DNA of 64,000 nt. It comes from Streptomyces sp. NRRL F-5122 (GTDB lineage Bacteria; Actinomycetota; Actinomycetes; Streptomycetales; Streptomycetaceae). The stretch is taken from NCBI RefSeq assembly GCF_001507435.1, contig NZ_LMWH01000241.1, positions 1 through 64,000 of the forward strand, read 5' to 3'. Position 1 is the first letter of the stretch, and every line of letters begins with the position of its first letter. A program made the position numbers and the translations under genes. This document shows positions 40,624 to 49,683 of this stretch, one piece after another. The notes beneath the pieces were generated by a model. It was not told the DNA's origin, did no database searches, and saw nothing but the letters and a program-made list of their open reading frames with translations.

Positions 40624-42450
40624 ATGAACCACTCCGCACCGCGTCGCGTCCGTGTCCGTGCCCCCGAGCTGATCGGCAAGGGTGGCTGGCTGAACACGGG
40701 CGGTGAGCAGTACACCCTCGCCGACCTGCGAGGACGTGTCGTCATCCTCGATTTTTGGACGTTCTGCTGCATCAACTGCCTGCACGTCCTGGACGAGCTG
40801 CGCGAGCTGGAGGAGAAGCACCGCGACACCGTGGTGATCATCGGTGTGCACTCCCCGAAGTTCGTCCACGAGGCGGAGCACCAGGCGGTGGTGGACGCCG
40901 TCGAGCGGTACGGCGTGGAGCACCCCGTCCTCGACGACCCCGAGCTCGCCACCTGGAAGCAGTACGCCGTCCGCGCCTGGCCGACGCTCGTGGTCATCGA
41001 CCCCGAGGGCTATGTGGTCGCCCAGCACGCGGGGGAGGGGCATGCGCACGCGATAGCGCGGCTCGTTGCGGAGCTGGAGGAGGAACACGCGGCCAAGGGC
41101 ACCCTGCGCCGCGGCGACGGCCCGTACGTGGCGCCGGAGCCCAGCCCCACGTCCCTGCGCTTCCCGGGCAAGGCGCTTCTGCTGCCGTCCGGGACGTTCC
41201 TCGTCAGCGACACCACCCGGCACCAGCTGGTGGAGCTGGCCGCGGACGGGGAGACGGTCGTGCGCCGGATCGGGTCGGGCGCACGGGGCTTCGCGGACGG
41301 TCCGGCGGACGCGGCGGCCTTCAGCGAGCCGCAGGGACTCGCGCTGCTGGACGAGGGTGCGGTGGTCGTCGCCGACACTGTGAACCACGCGCTGCGCCGA
41401 CTGGACCCGGCGACCGGCGAGGTCACCACCCTGGCGGGCACCGGCAGGCAGTGGTGGCAGGGTTCGCCCACGTCCGGTCCCGCCCGGGAGGTGGACCTCT
41501 CCTCACCGTGGGACGTGGCGGTCTTCGGCGGCCGGGTCTGGATCGCGATGGCCGGTGTGCACCAACTGTGGACGTACGACCCGGAGTCGGCCTCGGTCGA
41601 GGTGGCGGCCGGGACCACGAACGAGGGGCTGGTGGACGGACCGGGCGCCGAGGCCTGGTTCGCCCAGCCCTCCGGGCTCGCGGTCTCCACCGACGGGGAG
41701 CGACTGTGGCTGGCGGACTCCGAGACGAGCGCCCTGCGCTGGGTGGACCGGGACGGCGCGGTCCACACGGCCGTCGGCACAGGGCTGTTCGACTTCGGGC
41801 ACCGCGACGGCGCGGCGGAACAGGCGCTGCTCCAGCACCCGTTGGGCGTGACCGCGCTGCCGGACGGCTCGGTGGCGGTCAGCGACACCTACAACCACGC
41901 CCTGCGTCGCTACGATCCGGCCACCGGCGAGGTGAGCACGCTGGCGACGGATCTGCGGGAGCCCTCGGACGCGGTGCTCGTCGGCGAGGACATCGTGGTC
42001 GTGGAGTCGGCCCGCCACCGGCTGACCCGGCTGCGGCTGCCCGAGGCGGCGGTCCAGGTCGCCTCGGTGGCCCACCGCACCCAGCGGGCGGCGACCGAAG
42101 TGGCGCCGGGCGGGCTGCGGCTGGATGTGATCTTCCAGGCTCCGGCCGGTCAGAAGCTCGACACCCGCTACGGCCCCTCGACCCGGCTGCTGGTCTCCTC
42201 GACCCCGCCCGAGCTGCTGCTCAAGGGCGAGGGAGCGGACACGGACCTCTCGCGTGAGCTCGAGCTGAACCCGGCCGTGTCCGAGGGCGTCCTGCACGTC
42301 TCGGCGATGGCCGCGTCCTGCGACGACGATCCCGCCAACGAGTACCCGGCGTGCCACGTCCACCAGCAGGACTGGGGAGTCCCCGTCCGTCTGACCCAGG
42401 GCGGAGCGGAGCGTCTTCCCCTGGTGCTGGCGGGCATGGACGCGGAGTAG
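40624..42450 (+). CDS. Thioredoxin-NHL repeat protein
   Basis: 608 residues. A thioredoxin-like domain (residues 15-150) has the active site FCCINC, with the CxxC formed by Cys49 and Cys52 and an extra Cys48 before it, and the cis-proline loop VRAWPTLVVIDPEGYVVAQH. It is followed by an NHL beta-propeller with repeated QGLALLDEGAVVVADTVNHA and PLGVTALPDGSVAVSDTYNH blades, and a C-terminal beta domain of about 120 residues. No signal peptide. Redox function and partner unknown. Homologues of this layout occur from bacteria to animals (NHLRC2). Confidence 0.9.
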   Translation: MNHSAPRRVRVRAPELIGKGGWLNTGGEQYTLADLRGRVVILDFWTFCCINCLHVLDELRELEEKHRDTVVIIGVHSPKFVHEAEHQAVVDAVERYGVEHPVLDDPELATWKQYAVRAWPTLVVIDPEGYVVAQHAGEGHAHAIARLVAELEEEHAAKGTLRRGDGPYVAPEPSPTSLRFPGKALLLPSGTFLVSDTTRHQLVELAADGETVVRRIGSGARGFADGPADAAAFSEPQGLALLDEGAVVVADTVNHALRRLDPATGEVTTLAGTGRQWWQGSPTSGPAREVDLSSPWDVAVFGGRVWIAMAGVHQLWTYDPESASVEVAAGTTNEGLVDGPGAEAWFAQPSGLAVSTDGERLWLADSETSALRWVDRDGAVHTAVGTGLFDFGHRDGAAEQALLQHPLGVTALPDGSVAVSDTYNHALRRYDPATGEVSTLATDLREPSDAVLVGEDIVVVESARHRLTRLRLPEAAVQVASVAHRTQRAATEVAPGGLRLDVIFQAPAGQKLDTRYGPSTRLLVSSTPPELLLKGEGADTDLSRELELNPAVSEGVLHVSAMAASCDDDPANEYPACHVHQQDWGVPVRLTQGGAERLPLVLAGMDAE

Positions 42451-42477
42451 TGCCCGACGGGCCGGGCGGGTGCGGGG

Positions 42478-42708
42478 TCAGAGCCCGTACCCGTCCCGGG
42501 GGTGGTGCCGCTCCTCCTCGACGACCGGTGGCGGCACCACGACCCGCCTGCGGCGGTAGATGCTGCTGAACGTGGCCACCCCTATGAGGCCGACGATCAT
42601 GCAGATGACTCCGACCAGTTGAAGGTCGACGCCCTGCATGTGCCAGTCGGTCGCGAACGCGAGGATGGCGCCGACGGCGATCAGGATGATGCATCCGCCC
42701 AGGCCCAT
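42478..42708 (-). CDS. DUF6458 small membrane protein
   Basis: 76 residues with two hydrophobic segments (MGLGGCIILIAVGAILAFAT and LQLVGVICMIVGLIGVATF), joined by WHMQGVDL, and a basic, Pro- and His-rich tail. I recognise the family as DUF6458. Function unknown. It stands alone. Confidence 0.8.
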   Translation of the reverse strand: MGLGGCIILIAVGAILAFATDWHMQGVDLQLVGVICMIVGLIGVATFSSIYRRRRVVVPPPVVEEERHHPRDGYGL

Positions 42709-42743
42709 GACTCCTGCCCTCCCTGCGGGGCCGGCCCTTCCGG

Positions 42744-42771
42744 CCCCGGACCCGGGTACCCGGGTCCGGGG
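42744..42771. terminator. 28-bp perfect palindrome after the aminopeptidase gene
   Basis: CCCCGGACCC followed directly by its complement around a central GTAC, with no unpaired loop. Downstream of the minus-strand aminopeptidase gene, so it is probably the terminator. A perfect palindrome of this length could also bind a dimeric protein. Confidence 0.6.
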
Positions 42772-42805
42772 TGGGCATGCGCGGCGGCGGTCGCGGCTCG
42801 GTTCC

Positions 42806-44104
42806 TCACCCCTCCAGGAACGCCACCAGCGCGTTCGCCAGCATGTGGGGGTCGTCCGCGCCGCACAGCTCGCGGGTGCTGTGCATGGACAGGATCGCCG
42901 CGCCGATGTCGACGGTGCGGATGCCGTGGCGGGCCGCCGTGATGGGGCCGATGGTCGTGCCGCAGGGCATCGAGTTGTTCGACACGAAGGACTGGAAGGG
43001 CACGTTCGCCTTCTCACAGGCCGCGGCGAAGACGGCCCGGCCCGAACCGTCCGTGGCGTAGCGGTTGTTGACGTTCACCTTGAGGATGGGGCCGCCGTTG
43101 GCCCGGGGGTGGTGGGTCGGATCGTGCCGCTCCGCGTAGTTGGGGTGGACGGCGTGCCCGGTGTCGGAGGACAGGCAGATCGAGCCGGCGAAGGCACGGG
43201 CCCGGTCCTCGTACGAACCGCCCCGGGCGAACACCGAGCGCTCCAGCACCGATCCGAGCAGCGGGCCGTCGGCACCCGTGTCCGACTGGGAGCCGTTCTC
43301 CTCGTGGTCGAAGGCCGCGAGCACGGGGATGTACGACAGGCCGGCGTCGGAGGTGGCCACGGCCGCCAGTGCCGCGGTGGCCGCGTGCACCGACAGCAGG
43401 TTGTCCATACGCGGCCCCGCCACCAGGTCCTTGTCCCGGCCCAGGTAGGCCGGCGGCTCGACGGAATGGGTCATCAGGTCCCAGCCCGTCACCTCGCCCG
43501 TGGCCAGGCCGAACTCCTCCTCCAGGAAGGCGATCAGGTCCCCGTCGCGCACGTCGTCGCCCAGGCCCCAGACAGGCTGGAGGTGGCGCTGCTTGTCGAG
43601 CTTCAGCCCCTCGGCGGAGACCGAGCGGTCCAGGTGGATGGCCAGCTGCGGCACGCGCAGCAGCGGTCTGTCGACGTTCACCAGGCGGGTGGTGCCGTCA
43701 CGCAGGGACAGCCGGCCCGAAAGGCCGAGGTCCCGGTCCAGCCAGGAGTTGAGCAGGGGGCCGCCGTAGATCTCCACGGCGATCTGCCGCCAGCCGTGCG
43801 CACCGCTGTCCGGGCGCGGCTTCACCCGGAGGTTCGGGGAGTCGGTGTGCGCGCCCATGATCCGGAACGGCGTGTGGGCTTCGGCACCCTCGGGGACGTA
43901 CCACGCGATGATCGCGCCTCCGCGCAGCACGTACCTGCCGCCGCTCGTGCCGTCCCACGCATCCGTCTCGGCGACCTGGCGGAAGCCTGCCTTCTCCAGC
44001 CGCTCGGCGGCGTGCGCCACGGCGTGGTACGGCGACGGGCTCGCCGCCAGGAAGGACATGAGGTCGTCGGTGTGGCCGCGGTCGAAGCGGAGGCTTGTGC
44101 TCAT
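42806..44104 (-). CDS. M18-family aminopeptidase
   Basis: 432 residues, a complete dinuclear zinc aminopeptidase of the M18 (aspartyl aminopeptidase/ApeB) family. The first metal ligands are in IMGAHTDSPNLRVKPRPD. The catalytic glutamate and next ligand follow in AAFDHEENGSQSDTGADGPL. MPCGTTIGPITAARHGIRTV is the C-terminal metal-site region. A cytoplasmic tetrahedral enzyme that removes N-terminal acidic or hydrophobic residues. Not in an operon. Confidence 0.93.
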   Translation of the reverse strand: MSTSLRFDRGHTDDLMSFLAASPSPYHAVAHAAERLEKAGFRQVAETDAWDGTSGGRYVLRGGAIIAWYVPEGAEAHTPFRIMGAHTDSPNLRVKPRPDSGAHGWRQIAVEIYGGPLLNSWLDRDLGLSGRLSLRDGTTRLVNVDRPLLRVPQLAIHLDRSVSAEGLKLDKQRHLQPVWGLGDDVRDGDLIAFLEEEFGLATGEVTGWDLMTHSVEPPAYLGRDKDLVAGPRMDNLLSVHAATAALAAVATSDAGLSYIPVLAAFDHEENGSQSDTGADGPLLGSVLERSVFARGGSYEDRARAFAGSICLSSDTGHAVHPNYAERHDPTHHPRANGGPILKVNVNNRYATDGSGRAVFAAACEKANVPFQSFVSNNSMPCGTTIGPITAARHGIRTVDIGAAILSMHSTRELCGADDPHMLANALVAFLEG

Positions 44105-44123
44105 GTGTTCACCTTAACGACGG

Positions 44124-44162
44124 ACGAGGGCCCGCTCCCGGTGATCGGGAGCGGGCCCTCGT
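44124..44162 (-). terminator. Terminator of the long acyl-CoA dehydrogenase gene
   Basis: ACGAGGGCCCGCTCCC, 7-base loop, GGGAGCGGGCCCTCGT: perfect 16-bp stem downstream of the gene on the minus strand. Confidence 0.75.
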
Positions 44163-44255
44163 AAGGGGGATGTGGAGAGTCGGGGTTCCCGAGGGGCCGG
44201 AGCGCCTGCGGGCCCGTACGGACGCCGCGGGTGACGGGTCCGGGCCGACGGCGTT

Positions 44256-46082
44256 CTAGAAGGCGGCCTCGTCCAGCTCCATGAGGTCCAGGTCCACGCC
44301 TTCGGCCACCTTGCGCGCCAGGGTCACGCCCGGCAGGACGTTGGCCGCGAAGAACTTCGCGGCCGCGATCTTGCCGGTGTAGAACGCCTTGTCCCTGGTG
44401 GAGGCCGTCTGAAGCTTCTCGGTGGCGATCGCGGCACCCCTCAGCAGGAGGTAGCCGACGATGACGTCGCCGGAGGCCATCAGCAGGCGGGTGGTGTTGA
44501 GGCCCACCTTGTAGATGTTCTTGACGTCCTTCTCGGTGGCGGCGAGGTCGGTCAGCATCAGGCCGACGATGGCCTCCAGCTCGACGGCCGCCTTGGCGAG
44601 GTGTTCGCGGGCACCCGACAGATCCTCGCCGCCCGTGCCGAGCGCCAGGAACTTCTTGATGTCCTCGGCGAGGGAGTTCAGCGCCGCGCCCTGATTGCGG
44701 ACGATCTTCCGGAAGAAGAAGTCCTGGCCCTGGATCGCGGTCGTGCCCTCGTACAGGGTGTCGATCTTGGCGTCGCGGATGTACTGCTCGATCGGGTACT
44801 CCTGCAGGAAGCCGGAGCCGCCGAAGGTCTGCAGGGACTGGGCGAGCTGCTCGTAGCCCTTCTCGGAGCCGTAGCCCTTGACGATCGGCAGGAGCAGGTC
44901 GTTCAGGGCGTGCTCGGCGGAGGCGTCCTCGCCGTTCGCCTCCTTGACCGCGATCGCGTCCTGGACGGAGGCCGTGTGCAGGACGAGGGCGCGCATGCCC
45001 TCCGCGTAGGCCTTCTGCGTCATCAGCGAGCGGCGCACGTCGGGGTGGTGCGTGATGGTGACCTTGGGCGCGGCCTTGTCCATGAAGTCGGCCAGATCCG
45101 TGCCCTGCACGCGCTCCTTGGCGTACTCGAGCGCGTTCAGGTAGCCGGTGGACAGCGTGGAGATCGCCTTCGTGCCGACCATCATGCGGGCGAACTCGAT
45201 GATGCGGAACATCTGGCGGATGCCGTCGTGCTTGTCGCCGATCAGCCAGCCCTTGGCCGGGTGGCGGTCACCGAAGGTCATCTCGCAGGTGTTGGAGGCC
45301 TTCAGGCCCATCTTGTGCTCGACGTTGGTGGCGTACACGCCGTTGCGCTCGCCCAGCTCGCCGGTCTCGAAGTCGAAGAGGTACTTCGGCACGAGGAAGA
45401 GGGACAGGCCCTTGGTGCCGGGGCCGGCACCCTCGGGACGGGCGAGGACGTAGTGGAGGATGTTCTCCTCCATGTCGTGCTCACCGGAGGTGATGAACCG
45501 CTTCACGCCCTCGATGTGCCAGGAGCCGTCCTCCTGCCGGACGGCCTTGGTCCGCCCGGCGCCCACGTCCGAGCCGGCGTCCGGCTCGGTGAGCACCATG
45601 GTGGAGCCCCAGGTCTTGTCGACGGCGATCTTGGCGATCTTCTTCTGGACCTCGTTGCCCTCCTCGAAGAGGATGCGGGCGAACGCCGGGCCGGAGGAGT
45701 ACATCCAGATCGCCGGGTTCGAGCCGAGGACCAGCTCCGCGTACGACCAGATCAGCGACGGCGGGGTGTTGGTGCCGCCGATCTCCTCCGGCAGTCCGAG
45801 ACGCCAGTACTCGGAGTCCATGAAGGCCTTGTAGCTCTTCTTGAAGGACGCCGGGACGGGCGCGGTGTTGGTCTCGGGGTCGAAGACCGGCGGGTTGCGG
45901 TCGGCGTCGGCGAAGGACTCGGCCAGCTCGTTCTCGGACAGGCGGGTGAGCTCCTCGAGGACGCTCTTGGCGGTGTCCGTGTCCATCTCCGCGAACGGAC
46001 CGGTGCCGTACAGCTTGTCGCGCCCGAGCACCTCGAAGAGGTTGAACTCGATGTCGCGGAGATTCGACTTGTAGTGCCCCAT
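44256..46082 (-). CDS. Acyl-CoA dehydrogenase, long form with C-terminal extension
   Basis: 608 residues from [20 protein letters not shown], which is the typical N-terminus of the 600-residue AidB/FadE-like subfamily; the in-frame start 33 bases upstream adds an unrelated basic tail. The middle domain has [19 protein letters not shown] and [33 protein letters not shown] and [20 protein letters not shown] (flavin and catalytic region) follow. A further 130-residue helical C-terminal domain is specific to this group. It probably acts on medium- or long-chain acyl-CoA with ETF. Unrelated to the KstR-site dehydrogenase at 1526. Confidence 0.92.
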   Translation of the reverse strand: MGHYKSNLRDIEFNLFEVLGRDKLYGTGPFAEMDTDTAKSVLEELTRLSENELAESFADADRNPPVFDPETNTAPVPASFKKSYKAFMDSEYWRLGLPEEIGGTNTPPSLIWSYAELVLGSNPAIWMYSSGPAFARILFEEGNEVQKKIAKIAVDKTWGSTMVLTEPDAGSDVGAGRTKAVRQEDGSWHIEGVKRFITSGEHDMEENILHYVLARPEGAGPGTKGLSLFLVPKYLFDFETGELGERNGVYATNVEHKMGLKASNTCEMTFGDRHPAKGWLIGDKHDGIRQMFRIIEFARMMVGTKAISTLSTGYLNALEYAKERVQGTDLADFMDKAAPKVTITHHPDVRRSLMTQKAYAEGMRALVLHTASVQDAIAVKEANGEDASAEHALNDLLLPIVKGYGSEKGYEQLAQSLQTFGGSGFLQEYPIEQYIRDAKIDTLYEGTTAIQGQDFFFRKIVRNQGAALNSLAEDIKKFLALGTGGEDLSGAREHLAKAAVELEAIVGLMLTDLAATEKDVKNIYKVGLNTTRLLMASGDVIVGYLLLRGAAIATEKLQTASTRDKAFYTGKIAAAKFFAANVLPGVTLARKVAEGVDLDLMELDEAAF

Positions 46083-46143
46083 GGCGACGGCTCCGTAGCG
46101 GGATCGGCGAGGCACTGTCTCCTCGCATCTGGTTCACATACCA

Positions 46144-46175
46144 ACTAGTAGCTCCGATGATGCTACCCGTCGGTA
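46144..46175. promoter_or_regulatory. Possible operators between acyl-CoA dehydrogenase and sseB-like genes
   Basis: The divergent 143-bp spacer holds the palindrome ACTAGT (46144-46149) and TACC, 4 bases, GGTA (46164-46175), both AT-rich for this genome. The second resembles a TetR half-site pair. Neither has a known match. Confidence 0.3.
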
Positions 46176-46225
46176 ATAAGAATCAACCCCTCATGGCCCT
46201 GATGTGGCCCACTACTCTTTGGGGC

Positions 46226-46717
46226 ATGTACGGCTACCAGAACACGGGCGCGCAGCAGCAGTACGCCTCGGCGCAGCAGCAGATGCCCGGGCAGCAGATG
46301 CCGGGCGGGCAGATGCCCGGCGGGTACGGCCAGCAGCCCCCGCTGTACCCCGAGCCGTCCCCGCCGTCGCTCGCGGACGCGGTCCGGGCGTTCACCACCG
46401 GGTCGATGTCGGCCGAGGACTTCCAGCAGATCCTCGCCACGTCCAAGGTGTACTGCCCGCGCGGCGACAATCCGGGATTCCTGGCGCTGCACAACACCCA
46501 GCAGCCCGTGATCCCCATGTTCACCTCCCTCAAGGAGCTGCGCCGCTACGCCGGCAAGGAGTCGAAGTACTTCGTGATCACCGGGGCCGAGGTGATCGAT
46601 CTGCTGCCGACCGGGTACGGGTTCGTCCTGGACATGGAGGGCGAGCACCGGATGGTCTTCGACGCCAAGGCGGTCGAGCAGATGGTGGAGTTCGCGATGC
46701 GGCGGATGTACGGCTAG
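46226..46717 (+). CDS. SseB-family protein
   Basis: 163 residues. A Gln/Pro/Gly/Met-rich N-terminus (QQQMPGQQMPGGQMPGGYG) of about 45 residues precedes an SseB N-terminal domain (MSAEDFQQILATSKVYCPRG, IPMFTSLKELRRYAGKESKY). The SseB fold has been linked to rhodanese-type stress enhancers and type III accessory factors, but bacterial members outside Enterobacteria have no defined role. Start ATG at 46226. Monocistronic. Confidence 0.82.
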   Translation: MYGYQNTGAQQQYASAQQQMPGQQMPGGQMPGGYGQQPPLYPEPSPPSLADAVRAFTTGSMSAEDFQQILATSKVYCPRGDNPGFLALHNTQQPVIPMFTSLKELRRYAGKESKYFVITGAEVIDLLPTGYGFVLDMEGEHRMVFDAKAVEQMVEFAMRRMYG

Positions 46718-47206
46718 GGCCCGACGTTCGGATCAGACCGACGTCGCGGTGTGCGGCAGGCGCATCCGCCGTGCTGTCGTCGGTTGCCGACGCTTCGTCT
46801 CGCCGTCCTCCTTCGCCTTGCGGCGCACGCACCACGCCCCGCCCGGTCGACCGAAGGCGCAGTCTCCCGCGGCCGACCCGATCCGGCCGGCAGACCCTGG
46901 ACGCCGGCTCCTCGCCGACGGCCGTCCGCCCTTGCCGTGCGGGCGGCCGGGGGACGTGCCGTGCACGGCCGACGCCGTTGTCCTGTCGGGGGCCCTGCGC
47001 CTCGGCCTCACGGACGGCCGATCTTCCGGGCCGGTCCCCCCGTGACGGCCGGGTGATTCCCTCCAATCTTGTCACGAACATGCCATAGAGTTCCCTCCGG
47101 CAGCCGCGCCCCGCATGCCGACCGCTCTCCCGCGGTGGCGTCCGGGTGCCGCGCGGCACTCTCATCTCCCGGCGACCCCGGGATCTCTTGTGGGGGTTCC
47201 AGCACC

Positions 47207-47389
47207 GTGCGCAGCGCAGCGCCTCGGCGGCGACGGCGCTCGCGGTCCTTACCGGTTCGGTCGCGCCGAGTGCGGCCGCGGCGGAACCCGTCCCGGCCGA
47301 GCCGGCGGTACCCGTCCGGCTCCGAGGTCCGGCGACACCGTGACCTCACGGCCTACGGCGCCTGGAAGTGCCTGTACTTGACCGAGTGA
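47207..47389 (+). pseudogene. Possible small secreted peptide gene with compensating frameshifts
   Basis: One frame encodes a signal-peptide-like stretch (SASAATALAVLTGSVAPSAA, then AAEPVPAEPAVP). A different frame, which also contains the GTG at 47207, ends in LTAYGAWKCLYLTE just before a strong terminator. Neither frame gives a sensible protein alone. Joining them needs a shift near 47220 and the opposite shift near 47300. It may be a degraded gene, a real recoding event or coincidence. The terminator 21 bases after the stop argues that something is transcribed. Confidence 0.3.
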
Positions 47390-47409
47390 CGCACCGAGCG
47401 GGCGACGGG

Positions 47410-47438
47410 AGCCCGGAGGGAATGCCCTCCGGGCTTTC
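47410..47438 (+). terminator. Strong intrinsic terminator before the pirin gene
   Basis: AGCCCGGAGGG, loop AATG, CCCTCCGGGCT, then TTTCC. It ends a plus-strand transcript for which the only nearby candidate is the small peptide locus, since sseB-like ends 700 bases earlier. Confidence 0.85.
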
Positions 47439-47457
47439 CGTGTTCCGGGTGGCAGAA

Positions 47458-47473
47458 AGTTCAACCATCAACT
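47458..47473 (+). promoter_or_regulatory. Possible MarR-type operator before the pirin gene
   Basis: AGTTCAACCATCAACT: AGTT and AACT as inverted arms in an AT-rich stretch 28 bases before the pirin start. MarR regulators often control pirin genes. No marR gene is nearby. Confidence 0.35.
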
Positions 47474-47500
47474 AAAGTGAGAGCACAAGGAGGTACCGAC

Positions 47501-48481
47501 ATGCCTGCAGTGACCGTCGAAAACCCGCTGACCCTGCCCCGCGTGGTCGCTTCGGCCGACGCGGTGGCCCGACCCGTGCTCGGTGTCACGACCGCACCCA
47601 GCGGTTTCGAGGGCGAGGGCTTCCCGGTCCGTCGCGCCTTCGCCGGGATCCACTACCGCCACCTCGACCCGTTCATCATGATGGACCAGATGGGCGAGGT
47701 GGAGTACGCGCCGGGCGAGCCCAAGGGCACCCCGTGGCACCCCCACCGTGGCTTCGAAACCGTCACGTACATCATCGACGGGATCTTCGACCACCAGGAC
47801 TCCCAGGGCGGTGGTGGCACCATCACCAACGGCGACACCCAGTGGATGACCGCCGGTTCGGGCCTGCTGCACATCGAGGCCCCGCCGGAGTCGCTGGTGA
47901 TGTCCGGCGGCCTGTTCCACGGCATCCAGCTCTGGGTCAACCTGCCCGCCAAGGACAAGATGATGGCCCCGCGCTACCAGGACATCCGCGGCGGCCAGGT
48001 GCAGCTTCTGACGACCCCCGACGGGGGCGCACTGCTGCGCGTCATCGCCGGTGAGCTGGACGGCCACAAGGGCCCGGGCATCACGCACACCCCGATCAGC
48101 CTGGTCCACGCGACCGTGGCGCCGGGCGCGGAGGTCACCCTGCCGTGGCGCGAGGACTTCAACGGCCTCGCGTACGTCCTGGCCGGACGGGGCACCGTGG
48201 GCGTCGAGCGGCGGCCGATCCACCTCGGCCAGACCGCCGTGTTCGGCGCGGGCTCCTCGCTGACCGTCCGCGCGGACGAGAAGCAGGACTCGAACACGCC
48301 CGACCTGGAGGTCATCCTGCTGGGCGGGCAGCCGATCCGTGAGCCGATGGCGCACTACGGTCCGTTCGTGATGAACACCCGCGAGGAACTGCAGCAGGCC
48401 TTCGAGGACTTCCAGAAGGGCCGGCTCGGCACCGTCCCCGCGGTGCACGGGATGACCGAGAGCGGTCCGCAGGGCTCCTGA
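47501..48481 (+). CDS. Pirin family protein
   Basis: 326 residues from an ATG with AAGGAGG at good distance. N-terminal pirin cupin with VRRAFAGIHYRHLDPFIMMD and the metal ligands in WHPHRGFETVTYIIDG and HIEAPP. A second, degenerate cupin follows with GLAYVLAGRGTVGVERRP. Pirins are Fe-binding; some have quercetinase activity and others, including one in Streptomyces, modulate acyl-CoA dehydrogenase and redox metabolism. Role here not determined. Confidence 0.92.
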   Translation: MPAVTVENPLTLPRVVASADAVARPVLGVTTAPSGFEGEGFPVRRAFAGIHYRHLDPFIMMDQMGEVEYAPGEPKGTPWHPHRGFETVTYIIDGIFDHQDSQGGGGTITNGDTQWMTAGSGLLHIEAPPESLVMSGGLFHGIQLWVNLPAKDKMMAPRYQDIRGGQVQLLTTPDGGALLRVIAGELDGHKGPGITHTPISLVHATVAPGAEVTLPWREDFNGLAYVLAGRGTVGVERRPIHLGQTAVFGAGSSLTVRADEKQDSNTPDLEVILLGGQPIREPMAHYGPFVMNTREELQQAFEDFQKGRLGTVPAVHGMTESGPQGS

Positions 48482-48575
48482 CCACGAGCCGCGCGGCCGA
48501 GCAGGCCTGACGCCGCGTCACCCGGGCGGGCCGTCCGCACAGGACAGCCCGCCCTCGGCGTGCTGGTCTTGGAAG

Positions 48576-49649
48576 GTGCAGCTCCTTCCCGACCCCGTCC
48601 GCCGGCTCGCCGCGTGGTGCGCGGTCGTCCTGCTGGTCACGGGGGTCGGCTGGGTCGTGATCCGGCTGTGCGGAGTGTTCCGCACAGCCGTCGTGCCCGT
48701 GCTGCTGGCGCTGCTCGGGACAGCGCTCCTCGGGCCCCTGTACCGCCGGCTCGTGCAGATCGGCGTGCAGCGCTCGCTCGCCGCCGTGATCACCTGCGTC
48801 GCCGTGGTGGCCGTGGTGGGCGGGGCCGTGTACGTCGTCGTCACGGCGCTCATGGACAGCGGCGCACAGATCGTCGACTCGCTCAGACACGCCGCGAAGT
48901 CGCTCGCGCAGCACTTCGGGGCCGCCGGGACGTCACTGGACGACCTGGTGTCCCATTCCCGGGAACTGCTGACCAAGTTCGGCGGGACCGCCGCCTCCAA
49001 CGTCATCAGCGGGGTCAGCGTCGTCGGCGAGTCGATCGCCATGGCCGTTCTGGCCCTGCTCCTCGTCTTCTTCTTCCTGCGCGACTCCGCCCGGGTCACC
49101 GGACTGCTGCGCTCGCTCGTCCCGCACGGTGCCGCCGACAGCGTCGAGGTCATGGCGCGGCGTGCCTTCGAGGCGGTCGAGGGGTTCATGCGCGGGACCA
49201 CGATCATCGCGCTCATCGATGCGATCTGCATCACCGTGGGGCTGCTGATCCTCGGCGTGCCGGGTGCGATCGGGCTCGGTGCGCTCGTCTTCGTCGGCGC
49301 CTACGTCCCCTACCTCGGGGCCTTCCTCTCCGGCGCGGTCGCGATCCTGGTCGCCCTCGCCGACCGCGGGTTCGTCATCGCTCTGTGGGCGCTCGGCGTG
49401 GTCGTCGCCGTGCAGCTGCTGGAGGGACATGTACTCCAGCCGGTGATCCAGAGCCGGACCGTGCAGATGCATCCCGCGGCGGTGCTGCTGGCGATCACCG
49501 CGGGCGCGTCGGTCGCCGGGATCCTGGGGATGCTGCTGGCCGTCCCGCTGACGGCGGCGGCGTTCGGCGTCGCCCATGAGCTCAAGGAGCGCTACGGCGA
49601 CGGCGAGGCGGACCGGACCCCGCCGCCGGAACCCGAGGGCGGGCGGTGA
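48576..49649 (+). CDS. AI-2E-family transporter (PerM-like)
   Basis: 357 residues from a GTG. About eight membrane segments: three at the N-terminus (AAWCAVVLLVTGVGWVVIRL first), a soluble loop of about 70 residues (DSLRHAAKSLAQHFGAAGTS), then AMAVLALLLVFFFLRDSARV and the conserved FVGAYVPYLGAFLSGAVAIL and VQLLEGHVLQPVIQSRTVQM of the family. Members export autoinducer-2 or exchange Na+/H+; the substrate of this one is not known. The tail is acidic and Pro-rich. Confidence 0.88.
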   Translation: MQLLPDPVRRLAAWCAVVLLVTGVGWVVIRLCGVFRTAVVPVLLALLGTALLGPLYRRLVQIGVQRSLAAVITCVAVVAVVGGAVYVVVTALMDSGAQIVDSLRHAAKSLAQHFGAAGTSLDDLVSHSRELLTKFGGTAASNVISGVSVVGESIAMAVLALLLVFFFLRDSARVTGLLRSLVPHGAADSVEVMARRAFEAVEGFMRGTTIIALIDAICITVGLLILGVPGAIGLGALVFVGAYVPYLGAFLSGAVAILVALADRGFVIALWALGVVVAVQLLEGHVLQPVIQSRTVQMHPAAVLLAITAGASVAGILGMLLAVPLTAAAFGVAHELKERYGDGEADRTPPPEPEGGR

Positions 49650-49683
49650 GCACCGCCGGCGGTGTGCGGGACGCCCTCGACCC

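Larger units (their letters stand above)
46718..47500. other. 783-bp region with a possible small peptide locus
   Basis: The first 400 bases show no gene. From about 47200 there is a signal-peptide-like sequence and then a strong intrinsic terminator (listed separately). The pirin promoter lies at the end. Confidence 0.5.

Noticed and set aside
44601..46148. 515-codon open frame opposite the long acyl-CoA dehydrogenase gene
   Set aside because: Same cause; codon pattern is the mirror of the real gene and there is no ribosome binding site.
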